Part shown: positions 9,158 through 16,341 of the stretch, in pieces
Layout of the letters: every line of letters starts with the position of its first letter
Numbering within the stretch: the stretch's first letter is position 1
NCBI GenBank assembly: GCA_963675945.1
Contig: OY780932.1
Span: 1,054,001 to 1,118,000, forward strand
Length of the DNA stretch: 64,000 nucleotides
Source: G963556115 sp963675945
Lineage (GTDB): Bacteria > Planctomycetota > SZUA-567
Direction: 5' to 3'
Notes under the pieces: generated by a model
The model's database searches: none
The model's input: the letters and a program-made list of their open reading frames with translations, nothing else
What the model was told of the DNA's origin: nothing
Made by a program: the position numbers and the translations under genes

Positions 9158-10126
9158 ATGACAAATTTAGATCGAACAAATATATTATTAGATGAATTTA
9201 TCTCTAATAATGATGAAATGAATAAATGTATAGAATTAGCAAAAGCAGCAAGTAAAACAACAGCCAGTATTCTTATTAGTGGTGAAAGTGGCGTTGGTAA
9301 AAAATTATTATCACAAGCGATACATTTAGCAAGTGAAAGAAGTCAAAATAATTTAATTACTATGTCTTGTTCAGCAACTCCTCCAAAAATAATTGAGAGT
9401 GAGTTATTTGGTTATGATCAAGGTGCGTTTCATGGTGCTGAAAAGACTAGACGAGGAAAATTTGAACAAGCAGATAAGGGAACTTTAATAATAGAAGAAA
9501 TTGGTGAACTTCCAACAGAGGTACAAGCAAAATTACTTCGCGCTATTGAATATAATGAATTTGAAAGATGTGGCGGTGAAGGAACAATTTCTACAGATAT
9601 AAGAATTGTTGCTTTGACTTCGAAAAATATTTCAACATTAGTAACAGAGGGAAAATTTAGAGAAGATTTATATTATCGCTTGAATGAAATTGCTATTAAT
9701 ATTCCACCATTGCGCCAGCGTCGAGAAGATATTCAATCATTAATTAATTATCATATAGAAGATTGTAATAATAAATTTAATAAAAATATAAAAGATATTA
9801 GTCAAATTGCTCTAGATTATCTTATGCGTTATGATTTTCCGGGTAATATTAGAGAATTAAAAAGTCTTATTAAACGTGGTGTAACTGTAGCTAAGACAGA
9901 ATTACTCTGGTTGGAAGATCTTGGTATGAGAGTAGAAGTACCTACAGAGAGTGAAACAATTGAAAATCCTGAAGAAATGTTAAATTTAGCAGTAATTGAG
10001 AAGAGACATATTCAATATGTTTTGAATTATACTAAAGGAAATAAAAAACGAGCTGCAGATTTACTCCAAGTAAGTAGACCAACTCTGGATAGAAAAATAA
10101 GTATTTATAATCTAAGATTACCTTAA
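9158..10126 (+). CDS. NtrC-like AAA+ regulator with Fis-type HTH, atypical key motifs
   Basis: A 322-residue protein built as AAA+ domain (about 18-245) plus C-terminal Fis-type helix-turn-helix (about 280-320, GNKKRAADLLQVSRPTLDRKI). It has no receiver or sensory domain. Walker A is GESGVGK (42-48). The loop that normally reads GAFTGA and contacts sigma-54 is GAFHGA (89-94), and Walker B reads LIIEEIGEL where the family usually has a Asp-Glu pair. FREDLYYRLN and the LRQRREDI block are normal. By family it should activate sigma-54 promoters, but the altered residues make that uncertain. It is followed after 3 bp by dusB, so the two are translationally coupled. AGGA precedes the ATG. Confidence 0.82.
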   Translation: MTNLDRTNILLDEFISNNDEMNKCIELAKAASKTTASILISGESGVGKKLLSQAIHLASERSQNNLITMSCSATPPKIIESELFGYDQGAFHGAEKTRRGKFEQADKGTLIIEEIGELPTEVQAKLLRAIEYNEFERCGGEGTISTDIRIVALTSKNISTLVTEGKFREDLYYRLNEIAINIPPLRQRREDIQSLINYHIEDCNNKFNKNIKDISQIALDYLMRYDFPGNIRELKSLIKRGVTVAKTELLWLEDLGMRVEVPTESETIENPEEMLNLAVIEKRHIQYVLNYTKGNKKRAADLLQVSRPTLDRKISIYNLRLP

Positions 10127-10129
10127 TTC

Positions 10130-11110
10130 ATGTCAAAATATTTAAAATCATTAAAAATAAAAAATTTATATGTAGAAAATAATATCTGGCAAGCACCACT
10201 TGCCGGATATTCTTCTATGCCATTTAGAATTCTTACCTGGCGTTTAGGGCGTCCTGGATTATTGGCAACGGAAATGATCAGCGCTAGAGCTGTATTGGAA
10301 AAGAACAAAAAGCAAGAACAATATTTGATCAAATCAGAATCAGAAGGTCCAGTAGCTTATCAGTTATGGGGGTGTGAAGAAGATGCAATTGAATATGCTG
10401 CCGGCGTAGTCGAAGCAAGAGGAGCAGATGTAGTTGATTTAAACTGTGGTTGCCCAGTAAGAAAAGTCCGTGCAGCCGGAGCAGGATCTAAATTAATGGA
10501 AGATCCAAAATTGATTGCAAAATTGATAAAAGCTATGAAACGAGGAGTGACAAATATTCCGGTAACGATTAAAATCCGTGTTGGTCTCAATGATAAAAAT
10601 TATAATGGAGTTGAAATAGCAAAGCTAGCAGAAGATGCGGGTGTAGATTTAATTACGGTTCATGGCAGACATGCAGGAGAACGTTATTCACATTCTGTTC
10701 GTTATGAAAAAATACAAGAGATAGTAGAAGCGGTTAAAATTCCAATAATAGGTAATGGTGATGTCTGTGATGGCTTAACCGCAAAAGAAATGTTTGATCG
10801 AACAGGTTGTGCAGGTATAATGGTTGGCAGAGCTTGTATGGGAAGTCCATGGGTATTTTCTAAGATAAAAGCAGAATTAACCGGTGAAATTTGGCAGGGA
10901 CCGGATAAATTTGAATTAGCAAGCATTATACTTGAGCATTATGATCTATTAGTAAAAATAGTCGGAGAAGAAAGAGCTATTCGGCAAAGTAGAAAACTAG
11001 GAGCATTTTATAGTAAAGGTATAATTGGGGCGAAAAATTTTCGTAATATGCTAAATAATATAAAAACACGTGAAGATTTAATAGAGTTGATAAGTATCTT
11101 AACGTTATAA
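10130..11110 (+). CDS. dusB: tRNA-dihydrouridine synthase (DusB-type)
   Basis: FMN enzyme that reduces uridine to dihydrouridine in tRNA. Motifs in order: QAPLAGYSSMPFR (about 21-33), LNCGCPVRKVRAAGAGSKLM with the catalytic Cys108, TIKIRVG, TVHGRHAGERYS, IPIIGNGDV and GIMVGRACMGSPW. The length of 326 is typical. It begins three bases after the stop of the AAA+ regulator. In many proteobacteria dusB is paired with fis; here its partner is a Fis-HTH regulator of a different architecture. I cannot tell DusB from a general Dus clade beyond this resemblance. Confidence 0.92.
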   Translation: MSKYLKSLKIKNLYVENNIWQAPLAGYSSMPFRILTWRLGRPGLLATEMISARAVLEKNKKQEQYLIKSESEGPVAYQLWGCEEDAIEYAAGVVEARGADVVDLNCGCPVRKVRAAGAGSKLMEDPKLIAKLIKAMKRGVTNIPVTIKIRVGLNDKNYNGVEIAKLAEDAGVDLITVHGRHAGERYSHSVRYEKIQEIVEAVKIPIIGNGDVCDGLTAKEMFDRTGCAGIMVGRACMGSPWVFSKIKAELTGEIWQGPDKFELASIILEHYDLLVKIVGEERAIRQSRKLGAFYSKGIIGAKNFRNMLNNIKTREDLIELISILTL

Positions 11111-11133
11111 CATTATAAGGAAAGAGAGATTAT

Positions 11134-12315
11134 ATGAAAATCGAACTTGCAAACAGACTATCACAACTTCCACCTTATCCTTTTGCAAAATTACGAGCAG
11201 CAATTGCAGAAAAAAAAGCCAAGGGCGATAAGGTTATTACACTGGGTATTGGTGATCCAGATAAACCAACACCAGATATTGTAGTAGAAGAATTGATTAG
11301 AGCTGCACAAGATAAACTTGATATCAATAAAGATAGATATGGTTGTGATGCACCGGTAATAGCTCTTCCTAAAGCAATAAAATCTTTTTATAAACGTCGT
11401 TATAATGTTATATTGGAAGATGATCAAATTGTTGCTACTATGGGAAGTAAGGATGCAATTGTTAAATTATGTTTGGGTATGATGAATCCTGGAGATATTG
11501 GTATTGCTCCTTGCCCGGGTTATCCAACTTATAATATAGGACATGTATTTGCAGCAGGTACAACTTATCGCATGCCCCTTTTAGCAAAAAATAATTTTAA
11601 GCCGGATTTTAAAGCTATACCAGCAGAGGTAAAGAGGCTTGCAAAGATACTTTGGTTGAATTATCCGAATAATCCTACATCGGCTATAGCAGATCTCGAT
11701 TTCTTTAAGACTGCAATTGATTTTGGTAGAGAGAATAATATTCTTATTGCTCATGATAGCGCATATTCTGAAAATACTTATGATGGTTATAAAGCTCCGT
11801 CTATTTTAGAGGTTGAGGGAGCAGATGAGGTTGCAGTAGAATTTTTCTCATTATCCAAAGCATTCAATATGACAGGCTGGAGAGTAGGTTGTTTAGTAGG
11901 TTGTGCAGAAGCGGTAAAAGCTTTAAAGCTTACTAAAGATAATATTGATAATGGTACTTTACGTGCAGTTCAATCGGCTGCGGCAGTTGCTCTGAATAAT
12001 GCAGAAGATATCTTTGAGCAGGTGAATTCAGTATATAAAAATCGTCGTGATATGGTGTTGCGGTATCTTGAAGAAGCGGGATGGCCGGTGCCAGCACCTG
12101 AGGCGACAATTTATATTTGGGCTCCAGTACCGGAGAAATATAATGGTAGTAGTGAAGCATTTGCTACAGATTTACTGGATAAAACAGGGGTTGTAGTAAC
12201 GCCAGGAAGAGCTTTTGGGGAGTATGGTGAAGGATTTTACCGTATTTCTCTTACTTATCCGGATACTGTGCTGGAAGAAGCAATGCAGAAGATTGTTGCT
12301 TTAGCCAAGTCATAA
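11134..12315 (+). CDS. dapL: LL-diaminopimelate aminotransferase (DapL-type)
   Basis: PLP-dependent class I/II aminotransferase. I judge it the DapL enzyme, which makes LL-diaminopimelate for lysine and peptidoglycan in one step, a route known in Chlamydiae, Verrucomicrobia and relatives. Visible: LGIGDPDKPTPD (38-48), GSKDAIV, PGYPTY (128-133), LNYPNNPT (175-182), AHDSAY (206-211), and SLSKAFNMTGWRVG with the PLP lysine Lys242 and Arg250. Length 393. GGAAAGAGAG lies upstream of ATG 11134, 24 bp after dusB. Other aminotransferases of this fold, for example alanine or aspartate aminotransferase, are the main alternative. Confidence 0.82.
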   Translation: MKIELANRLSQLPPYPFAKLRAAIAEKKAKGDKVITLGIGDPDKPTPDIVVEELIRAAQDKLDINKDRYGCDAPVIALPKAIKSFYKRRYNVILEDDQIVATMGSKDAIVKLCLGMMNPGDIGIAPCPGYPTYNIGHVFAAGTTYRMPLLAKNNFKPDFKAIPAEVKRLAKILWLNYPNNPTSAIADLDFFKTAIDFGRENNILIAHDSAYSENTYDGYKAPSILEVEGADEVAVEFFSLSKAFNMTGWRVGCLVGCAEAVKALKLTKDNIDNGTLRAVQSAAAVALNNAEDIFEQVNSVYKNRRDMVLRYLEEAGWPVPAPEATIYIWAPVPEKYNGSSEAFATDLLDKTGVVVTPGRAFGEYGEGFYRISLTYPDTVLEEAMQKIVALAKS

Positions 12316-12344
12316 TGGATTATAATTGAGTATATTGAATAGTA

Positions 12345-12656
12345 TTACTTATAAAAGACAGCAAGCCAAATAGTTGGGTTTGCTGTCTTTTTTACTCGAT
12401 GTTTGGTATGTGCTGGTATTACTAACGTGTCTCCAATATTTAATTTAATCCATGAATTATCAGTATATTCGATAATACCATAACCCTGGAGAATAGTAAG
12501 CCATTCATTTTCAGTTTGATCATACCAAAAGTCAGTTGGTGAAGCGCAATCAGTAGAAATAATCTGCTCAATACGTATTGAACTATTACAAACTAATTGT
12601 TGAGTAATTTCGTTACCAATTCTTAGAGAATGTGCGGATAAATCTAAAATATTCAT
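12345..12656 (-). CDS. Small single-domain cupin protein
   Basis: A 103-residue protein with one cupin barrel: EWLTILQGYGIIEY (motif 1 region, about 51-64) and GDTLVIPAHTKHRVKK (motif 2, about 76-91). Motif 1 has no typical two-His metal triad, so metal binding is uncertain. The substrate and role are unknown. It is convergent with dapL (29 bp between stop codons), and dapL's apparent terminator is encoded within its last 17 codons. It follows thyX in the same direction by 25 bp, and cotranscription is likely. Confidence 0.75.
   Translation of the reverse strand: MNILDLSAHSLRIGNEITQQLVCNSSIRIEQIISTDCASPTDFWYDQTENEWLTILQGYGIIEYTDNSWIKLNIGDTLVIPAHTKHRVKKTANPTIWLAVFYK
12357..12393 (+). terminator. 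Terminator of dapL, inside the 3' end of the cupin gene
   Basis: An 11-bp stem (GACAGCAAGCC at 12357-12367 with 12377-12387, one G-T pair) is followed by a six-T run (12388-12393) on the + strand. It lies downstream of dapL but within the last codons of the convergent cupin gene. Confidence 0.75.
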
Positions 12657-12681
12657 TTATCGCTTTCTTAAGGTTATATCT

Positions 12682-13287
12682 TTAAATATCGGAAAAAATC
12701 TCTGGATAATGGTTGATTAGAATATCTTTGATCATCTGGGCGATAATAACAATTTGGGGATGAGCCCCTTTAGCCAAACGTAGTTTTAGGAAATGTCTCC
12801 ATTCTCTGAAATTACAAGTCATAATAATCTCTGATTTTAAGCAAGTTGGTAACACAGAACGGGCAATTTGTGGAGATGCACCGGAATTGAGTAGACTAAA
12901 ATAATTCTTTTCTGCATGGTTACAAGCTTCAATCCAAATTTGTCTGGATTGAGTATTCATCTCAGGGGGTTCAATTACAGATATTTCATTATCAAATTTA
13001 TCATTAGCGTAATTGCAATATCTGGTAGATTCTTGACAGAAACTAGCAATTCTATGCCTTACTATTTCATGAGTAATTCCTCTATCAGTAAAAATTCTAA
13101 AGGAAGCAGATGCGTGTTCTATAACGGCTTCATGTCCACTATTGATTATTTTATTAACAAAATTTGATGCAGAATTGTCTGTTATATTATTCTCTGATTT
13201 ATAGCATATTCTGCCTGCAGCTTCAATTATTTTTAAAGCGTCGGGGGTGATCCATTCAAGTTTTACTGATTGCTCAATAATTTTCAT
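12682..13287 (-). CDS. thyX: Flavin-dependent thymidylate synthase
   Basis: Makes dTMP from dUMP using FAD and methylenetetrahydrofolate, in place of ThyA. The diagnostic RHR-x7-S signature is present as RHRIASFCQES, followed by TRYC (about residues 78-92). Other matches are AAGRICYKSE, HEAVIEHASASFRI and the C-terminal CNFREWRHFLKLRLAKGAHPQI. Length 201 is at the short end of the family range. It starts at ATG 13285-13287 with AAAGGAT upstream. No thyA is seen in the window. Confidence 0.95.
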   Translation of the reverse strand: MKIIEQSVKLEWITPDALKIIEAAGRICYKSENNITDNSASNFVNKIINSGHEAVIEHASASFRIFTDRGITHEIVRHRIASFCQESTRYCNYANDKFDNEISVIEPPEMNTQSRQIWIEACNHAEKNYFSLLNSGASPQIARSVLPTCLKSEIIMTCNFREWRHFLKLRLAKGAHPQIVIIAQMIKDILINHYPEIFSDI

Positions 13288-13325
13288 AATAATCCTTTAT
13301 GTATAATGTCATTAAATAATAAATA

Positions 13326-13609
13326 GGTTCATGACAAGAAAATTCACTCTTTTGCCTGTGGCTTCTCGCGCCTTTTACAGGCATCAAGACCCCCTGCACC
13401 CCTCATAACTATGTATGTTTGATCATATTTATGTGAGAAAGTATTTAAGTGCTTTGTAATAATAAATTATAATATTTAATAAAACGTATAGTTTTAATAA
13501 AATATGCAAAGAAAACTAATTGATTAATAGATAAAAATTACAAAACATAATAATTCTTATAAATATAAGCTATTAATAATAATTCCAAATATTTGTCTTA
13601 TCATGAGTC
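13326..13609. repeat. MITE-like repeat, copy 1
   Basis: A 284-bp non-coding element, homologous along its length to the copy at 13631-13922. Its left end is GGTTCATGACAAGAAAA (13326-13342), and its right end is an imperfect inverted version ending GATAAGACAAA when read from the other strand. It contains the shared blocks CATCAAGACC, CTGCACCCCTC and AACTAATTGATTAATAGATA. It has no coding capacity. Compared with copy 2, the middle (about 13411-13445) shows many changes to A or T. Confidence 0.7.
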
Positions 13610-13630
13610 ATAGATATTATAAATAATATT

Positions 13631-13922
13631 GGTTCAAGACCAAGAAATACTTTTTTTTAAGGGGCTTCTCGTACCCTTTACAAGCATCAAGACCTCTGCA
13701 CCCCTCGTAAACGCTGTGCGTTCGATCACACTTGCGCAAACGATTATTTAAGTGTTTTGTGAATAGTAAGTTATAATATTTAAGAAAACGTATGGTTTCA
13801 ATAAAATATACAAAAAAAACTAATTGATTAATAGATAAAAATTATAAAACATAATAATTCTTGTAACTTTTTTGAATAGAGACTATTAGAATTAATTTAC
13901 GCTATTTTTCTTGTCATGAACC
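13631..13922. repeat. MITE-like repeat, copy 2
   Basis: A 292-bp non-coding element, direct repeat of copy 1 (21 bp between them). The right end TTTTCTTGTCATGAACC (13906-13922) is the perfect 17-bp inverted complement of the left end of copy 1; its own left end is a mismatched version (GGTTCAAGACCAAGAAA). Terminal inverted repeats, small size and lack of genes fit a non-autonomous transposable element. No related transposase is in the window. Confidence 0.7.
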
Positions 13923-14077
13923 ATAATAATAATAATAATACAAGAAATGTATCTAAAGATATAAATAATAAAATTTATAATATTATAAAATAATATTAAA
14001 GATTTTGTGAATTAAGTCGTAAATAGATATAGAATTGTAGCGTTAGTGATTTAATTTCCAAGGATGGAGTATTATCG

Positions 14078-15085
14078 ATGATTTCAGCTATAAGTAGCTT
14101 TTCTGCTTTAAGCTCAAATTCACAAATTATTGCATCAACATCAGATGTAACTCCTGTGCAACAGATTGAGCGTATAAAACGCAAATCTGTAAATACTAAT
14201 GATGATCAATTTAATAATAATTCTAAATCTTATTCTCAAGATGAAATAATATTACAAGGCAAAAAAGAAGTTAATTCGAATGATGCATATGGATTAAATT
14301 CTAATGAATTACGAAATAAATCTATGATGAATCAGTTGTCGGATACTTCTAAGGTTAATAATGATTCAGAAGTAAATGAGGAAGAAGAAACAACTAAGCA
14401 ACAGAATATAGAAGTAGAAAAAAATGAATCTAAAAATAATTCTGAGATAAATTCAGATTTATCAGAAGAAGAAATTAATGAAGTTGCTAAACTAAAAGCT
14501 AGAGATAAAGAGGTAAAAACTCATGAGCAAGCACATTTAGCAGCTGCGGGTTCATTAGCTATGGGTGGGGCATCATATGAATATCAACAGGGTCCGGATG
14601 GTACAAAGTATGCAGTAGGTGGGGAGGTTTCAATAGATACTTCTCCAGCATCTACACCGGAGGAGACTATTCAGAAAATGCAACAGGTAAAAGCAGCAGC
14701 TTTAGCTCCTGCAGAACCATCTACTCAAGATCGAAAAGTAGCATCTGCAGCAGTTCAACAGATGATGAAAGCTAGACAAGAAATCAATAGCGAATCTGAG
14801 AATTCAGAAGAAGTTGAGGAAGATGAAATAACGGATTTAGCTGGTAATTCTGAAACATCAATTAGTGAAAAGAATATAGAGGATGCTAATTCAAATATTG
14901 CAGAAGAAGTAGTTGCTGAAGCTATAACTGGTGAGAGTACAGAGAAGGTTGTGGATTCAGGATTGATTGAAATACCTAAGGAAGCAGATAATACCACAGC
15001 AACGTCAAGTACTAACAATATTTCCACTGCAAAATTAGCTATTCAACAGCAGGCTGCACGCATAGCTTACGGCATATCAGCCTAA
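14078..15085 (+). CDS. SprA-family putative metalloprotease (HExxH protein)
   Basis: A 335-residue protein. The centre (about 129-235) matches the SprA-related/CJM1_0395 putative metalloprotease family: LSEEEINEVAKLKARDKEVKTHEQAH, then GGASYEYQQGPDG, YAVGGEVSID and the P..QDRKVA.AA..M block. HEQAH (149-153) is an HExxH zinc-protease signature. The flanks (1-125 and 235-320) are acidic, Ser/Asn/Glu-rich and look disordered. There is no clear signal peptide. AAGGATGGAG precedes ATG 14078. It is monocistronic with a strong terminator. The substrate and physiological role of the family are unknown to me. Confidence 0.78.
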   Translation: MISAISSFSALSSNSQIIASTSDVTPVQQIERIKRKSVNTNDDQFNNNSKSYSQDEIILQGKKEVNSNDAYGLNSNELRNKSMMNQLSDTSKVNNDSEVNEEEETTKQQNIEVEKNESKNNSEINSDLSEEEINEVAKLKARDKEVKTHEQAHLAAAGSLAMGGASYEYQQGPDGTKYAVGGEVSIDTSPASTPEETIQKMQQVKAAALAPAEPSTQDRKVASAAVQQMMKARQEINSESENSEEVEEDEITDLAGNSETSISEKNIEDANSNIAEEVVAEAITGESTEKVVDSGLIEIPKEADNTTATSSTNNISTAKLAIQQQAARIAYGISA

Positions 15086-15108
15086 ATTATATTGAAATTT
15101 ATGATTGA

Positions 15109-15145
15109 GATAACCCCAGTATATTTAATGCTGGGGTTATCTTTT
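15109..15145 (+). terminator. Terminator of the SprA-family gene
   Basis: Perfect 11-bp stem GATAACCCCAG (15109-15119) with CTGGGGTTATC (15131-15141), followed by TTTT. It is 24 bp after the stop codon. Confidence 0.85.
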
Positions 15146-15154
15146 GGATAACAT

Positions 15155-15182
15155 AAAAAACCCCTAACTGTAAAGTTAGAGG
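15155..15182 (-). terminator. Terminator of tRNA-Tyr
   Basis: On the minus strand, an 8-bp stem CCTCTAAC/GTTAGGGG with one G-T pair is followed by TTTTTT. It lies directly downstream of the tRNA. Confidence 0.8.
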
Positions 15183-15188
15183 TTAATA

Positions 15189-15273
15189 TGGTGGGGAGAG
15201 AAAGATTCGAACTTTCGAAGGCATTGCCAACAGATTTACAGTCTGTCCCCTTTGGCCACTCGGGTATCTCCCC
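15189..15273 (-). tRNA. tRNA-Tyr (anticodon GTA), CCA encoded
   Basis: An 85-nt class II tRNA. The 7-bp acceptor stem pairs GGGGAGA with TCTCCCC, the discriminator is A, and CCA is encoded in the DNA (complement of 15189-15191). The anticodon loop ACTGTAAATC gives GTA (complement of 15237-15239). There is a long variable arm, and a T arm GTTCGAATC in the expected place. The long arm and GTA anticodon identify tyrosine. Confidence 0.93.
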
Positions 15274-15474
15274 GCTCTCATTTAAGCGAATAATCAGTAT
15301 ACGTGTTTAGCAAGTCATGTCAATTACTTTCCTTTATTTTTTTATATTATTTTTGCTTATTTTATGTTAGAATCTGGACAATTAGTTTATCTATAGATAT
15401 AATAGTATTTCGCTAAAAATTTATTCGTTTTTGTCGTTTTTATAAAAGTATAAAAAATTTATCAGGAGAAAGTG

Positions 15475-16230
15475 ATGCGTACACCTTATATTTGCGGTAA
15501 CTGGAAGCTAAATAAAACAATCTCTGAAGCAGTGGCATTTGTCGAAGAGTTAAAAAAAGATGTTGCTAATGCGACAGATGTAGAAATTGGTATTGGTGCT
15601 CCATTTACTTGTTTATCTGCTCTTTCACAAGCTTGTGCAGGAACAACTATTAAGAGTGGCGCGGAAGATTGTTACTGGGAAGAATCTGGTGCTTTTACCG
15701 GTGAGGTTGCTCCATCAATGATTAAAGATGCAGGTTGTTCATTTGTAATTGTTGGTCATTCTGAAAGACGTCAGTTTTTCGGTGAAACAGATGAAACAGT
15801 AAATAAAAAGGTTAAAGCAGCTCTTGCAGCTGGGTTACAAGTTATTGTTTGCGTTGGTGAACTTCTTGAAGAGCGCGAAAACGGTACAACCAATGATGTC
15901 GTTAAAACTCAGACAATTGGCGGTTTGGAAGGTTTGAGTAATAGTGATATGGAGAATATTGTTATTGCTTATGAACCAGTTTGGGCTATTGGTACAGGTA
16001 AGGTTGCTACACCGCAGCAGGCTCAGGATGTTCATGCTTTTATTCGTTCGGTAGTAGCTGATATGTTTGATCAAACTGTTGCTTCTGAATTAAGAATACA
16101 ATATGGCGGTTCAGTAAAACCTGGAAATGTAAAAGAATTAATGGCTTGTCCAGATGTTGATGGCGCACTTGTAGGCGGTGCAGCATTGGAAGCAAATTCT
16201 TTTGCTCAGCTAGTTAATTTTCAAGTATAA
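15475..16230 (+). CDS. tpiA: Triosephosphate isomerase
   Basis: Glycolytic and gluconeogenic enzyme interconverting dihydroxyacetone phosphate and glyceraldehyde 3-phosphate. It is full length (251 residues) with GNWKLNKT (Asn/Lys active-site residues near 8-13), the catalytic histidine in VGHSERRQFFGE, the catalytic glutamate in IAYEPVWAIGTG, and the phosphate loop IQYGGSVKPGN and GALVGGAAL. I chose ATG 15475 because AGGAGA sits five bases upstream; a GTG three bases earlier is less likely. It is monocistronic, with its own terminator, and is not followed by secG. Confidence 0.97.
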   Translation: MRTPYICGNWKLNKTISEAVAFVEELKKDVANATDVEIGIGAPFTCLSALSQACAGTTIKSGAEDCYWEESGAFTGEVAPSMIKDAGCSFVIVGHSERRQFFGETDETVNKKVKAALAAGLQVIVCVGELLEERENGTTNDVVKTQTIGGLEGLSNSDMENIVIAYEPVWAIGTGKVATPQQAQDVHAFIRSVVADMFDQTVASELRIQYGGSVKPGNVKELMACPDVDGALVGGAALEANSFAQLVNFQV

Positions 16231-16253
16231 AGAGTGAATTATTAATTGTATTT

Positions 16254-16290
16254 ATGGGTACACTTTTTGGTGTACCCATTTATTATTAAT
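16254..16290 (+). terminator. Terminator of tpiA
   Basis: 10-bp perfect stem ATGGGTACAC (16254-16263) with GTGTACCCAT (16270-16279), six-base loop and an AT-rich tail. Confidence 0.75.
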
Positions 16291-16341
16291 AGAATCAAAA
16301 TTATCATTGAGTATTATTATAGTAGGTGTTGAGGTTGATAT

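Noticed and set aside
9158..10126. Treating the AAA+ regulator as a straightforward sigma-54 activator
   Set aside because: The GAFTGA and Walker B changes make the standard assignment unsafe, so it is annotated as atypical.
13288..14077. Possible CRISPR or phage attachment region in the repeat interval
   Set aside because: The repeat is two long copies with terminal inverted ends, not regular short repeats with unique spacers, and no cas or integrase gene is nearby.
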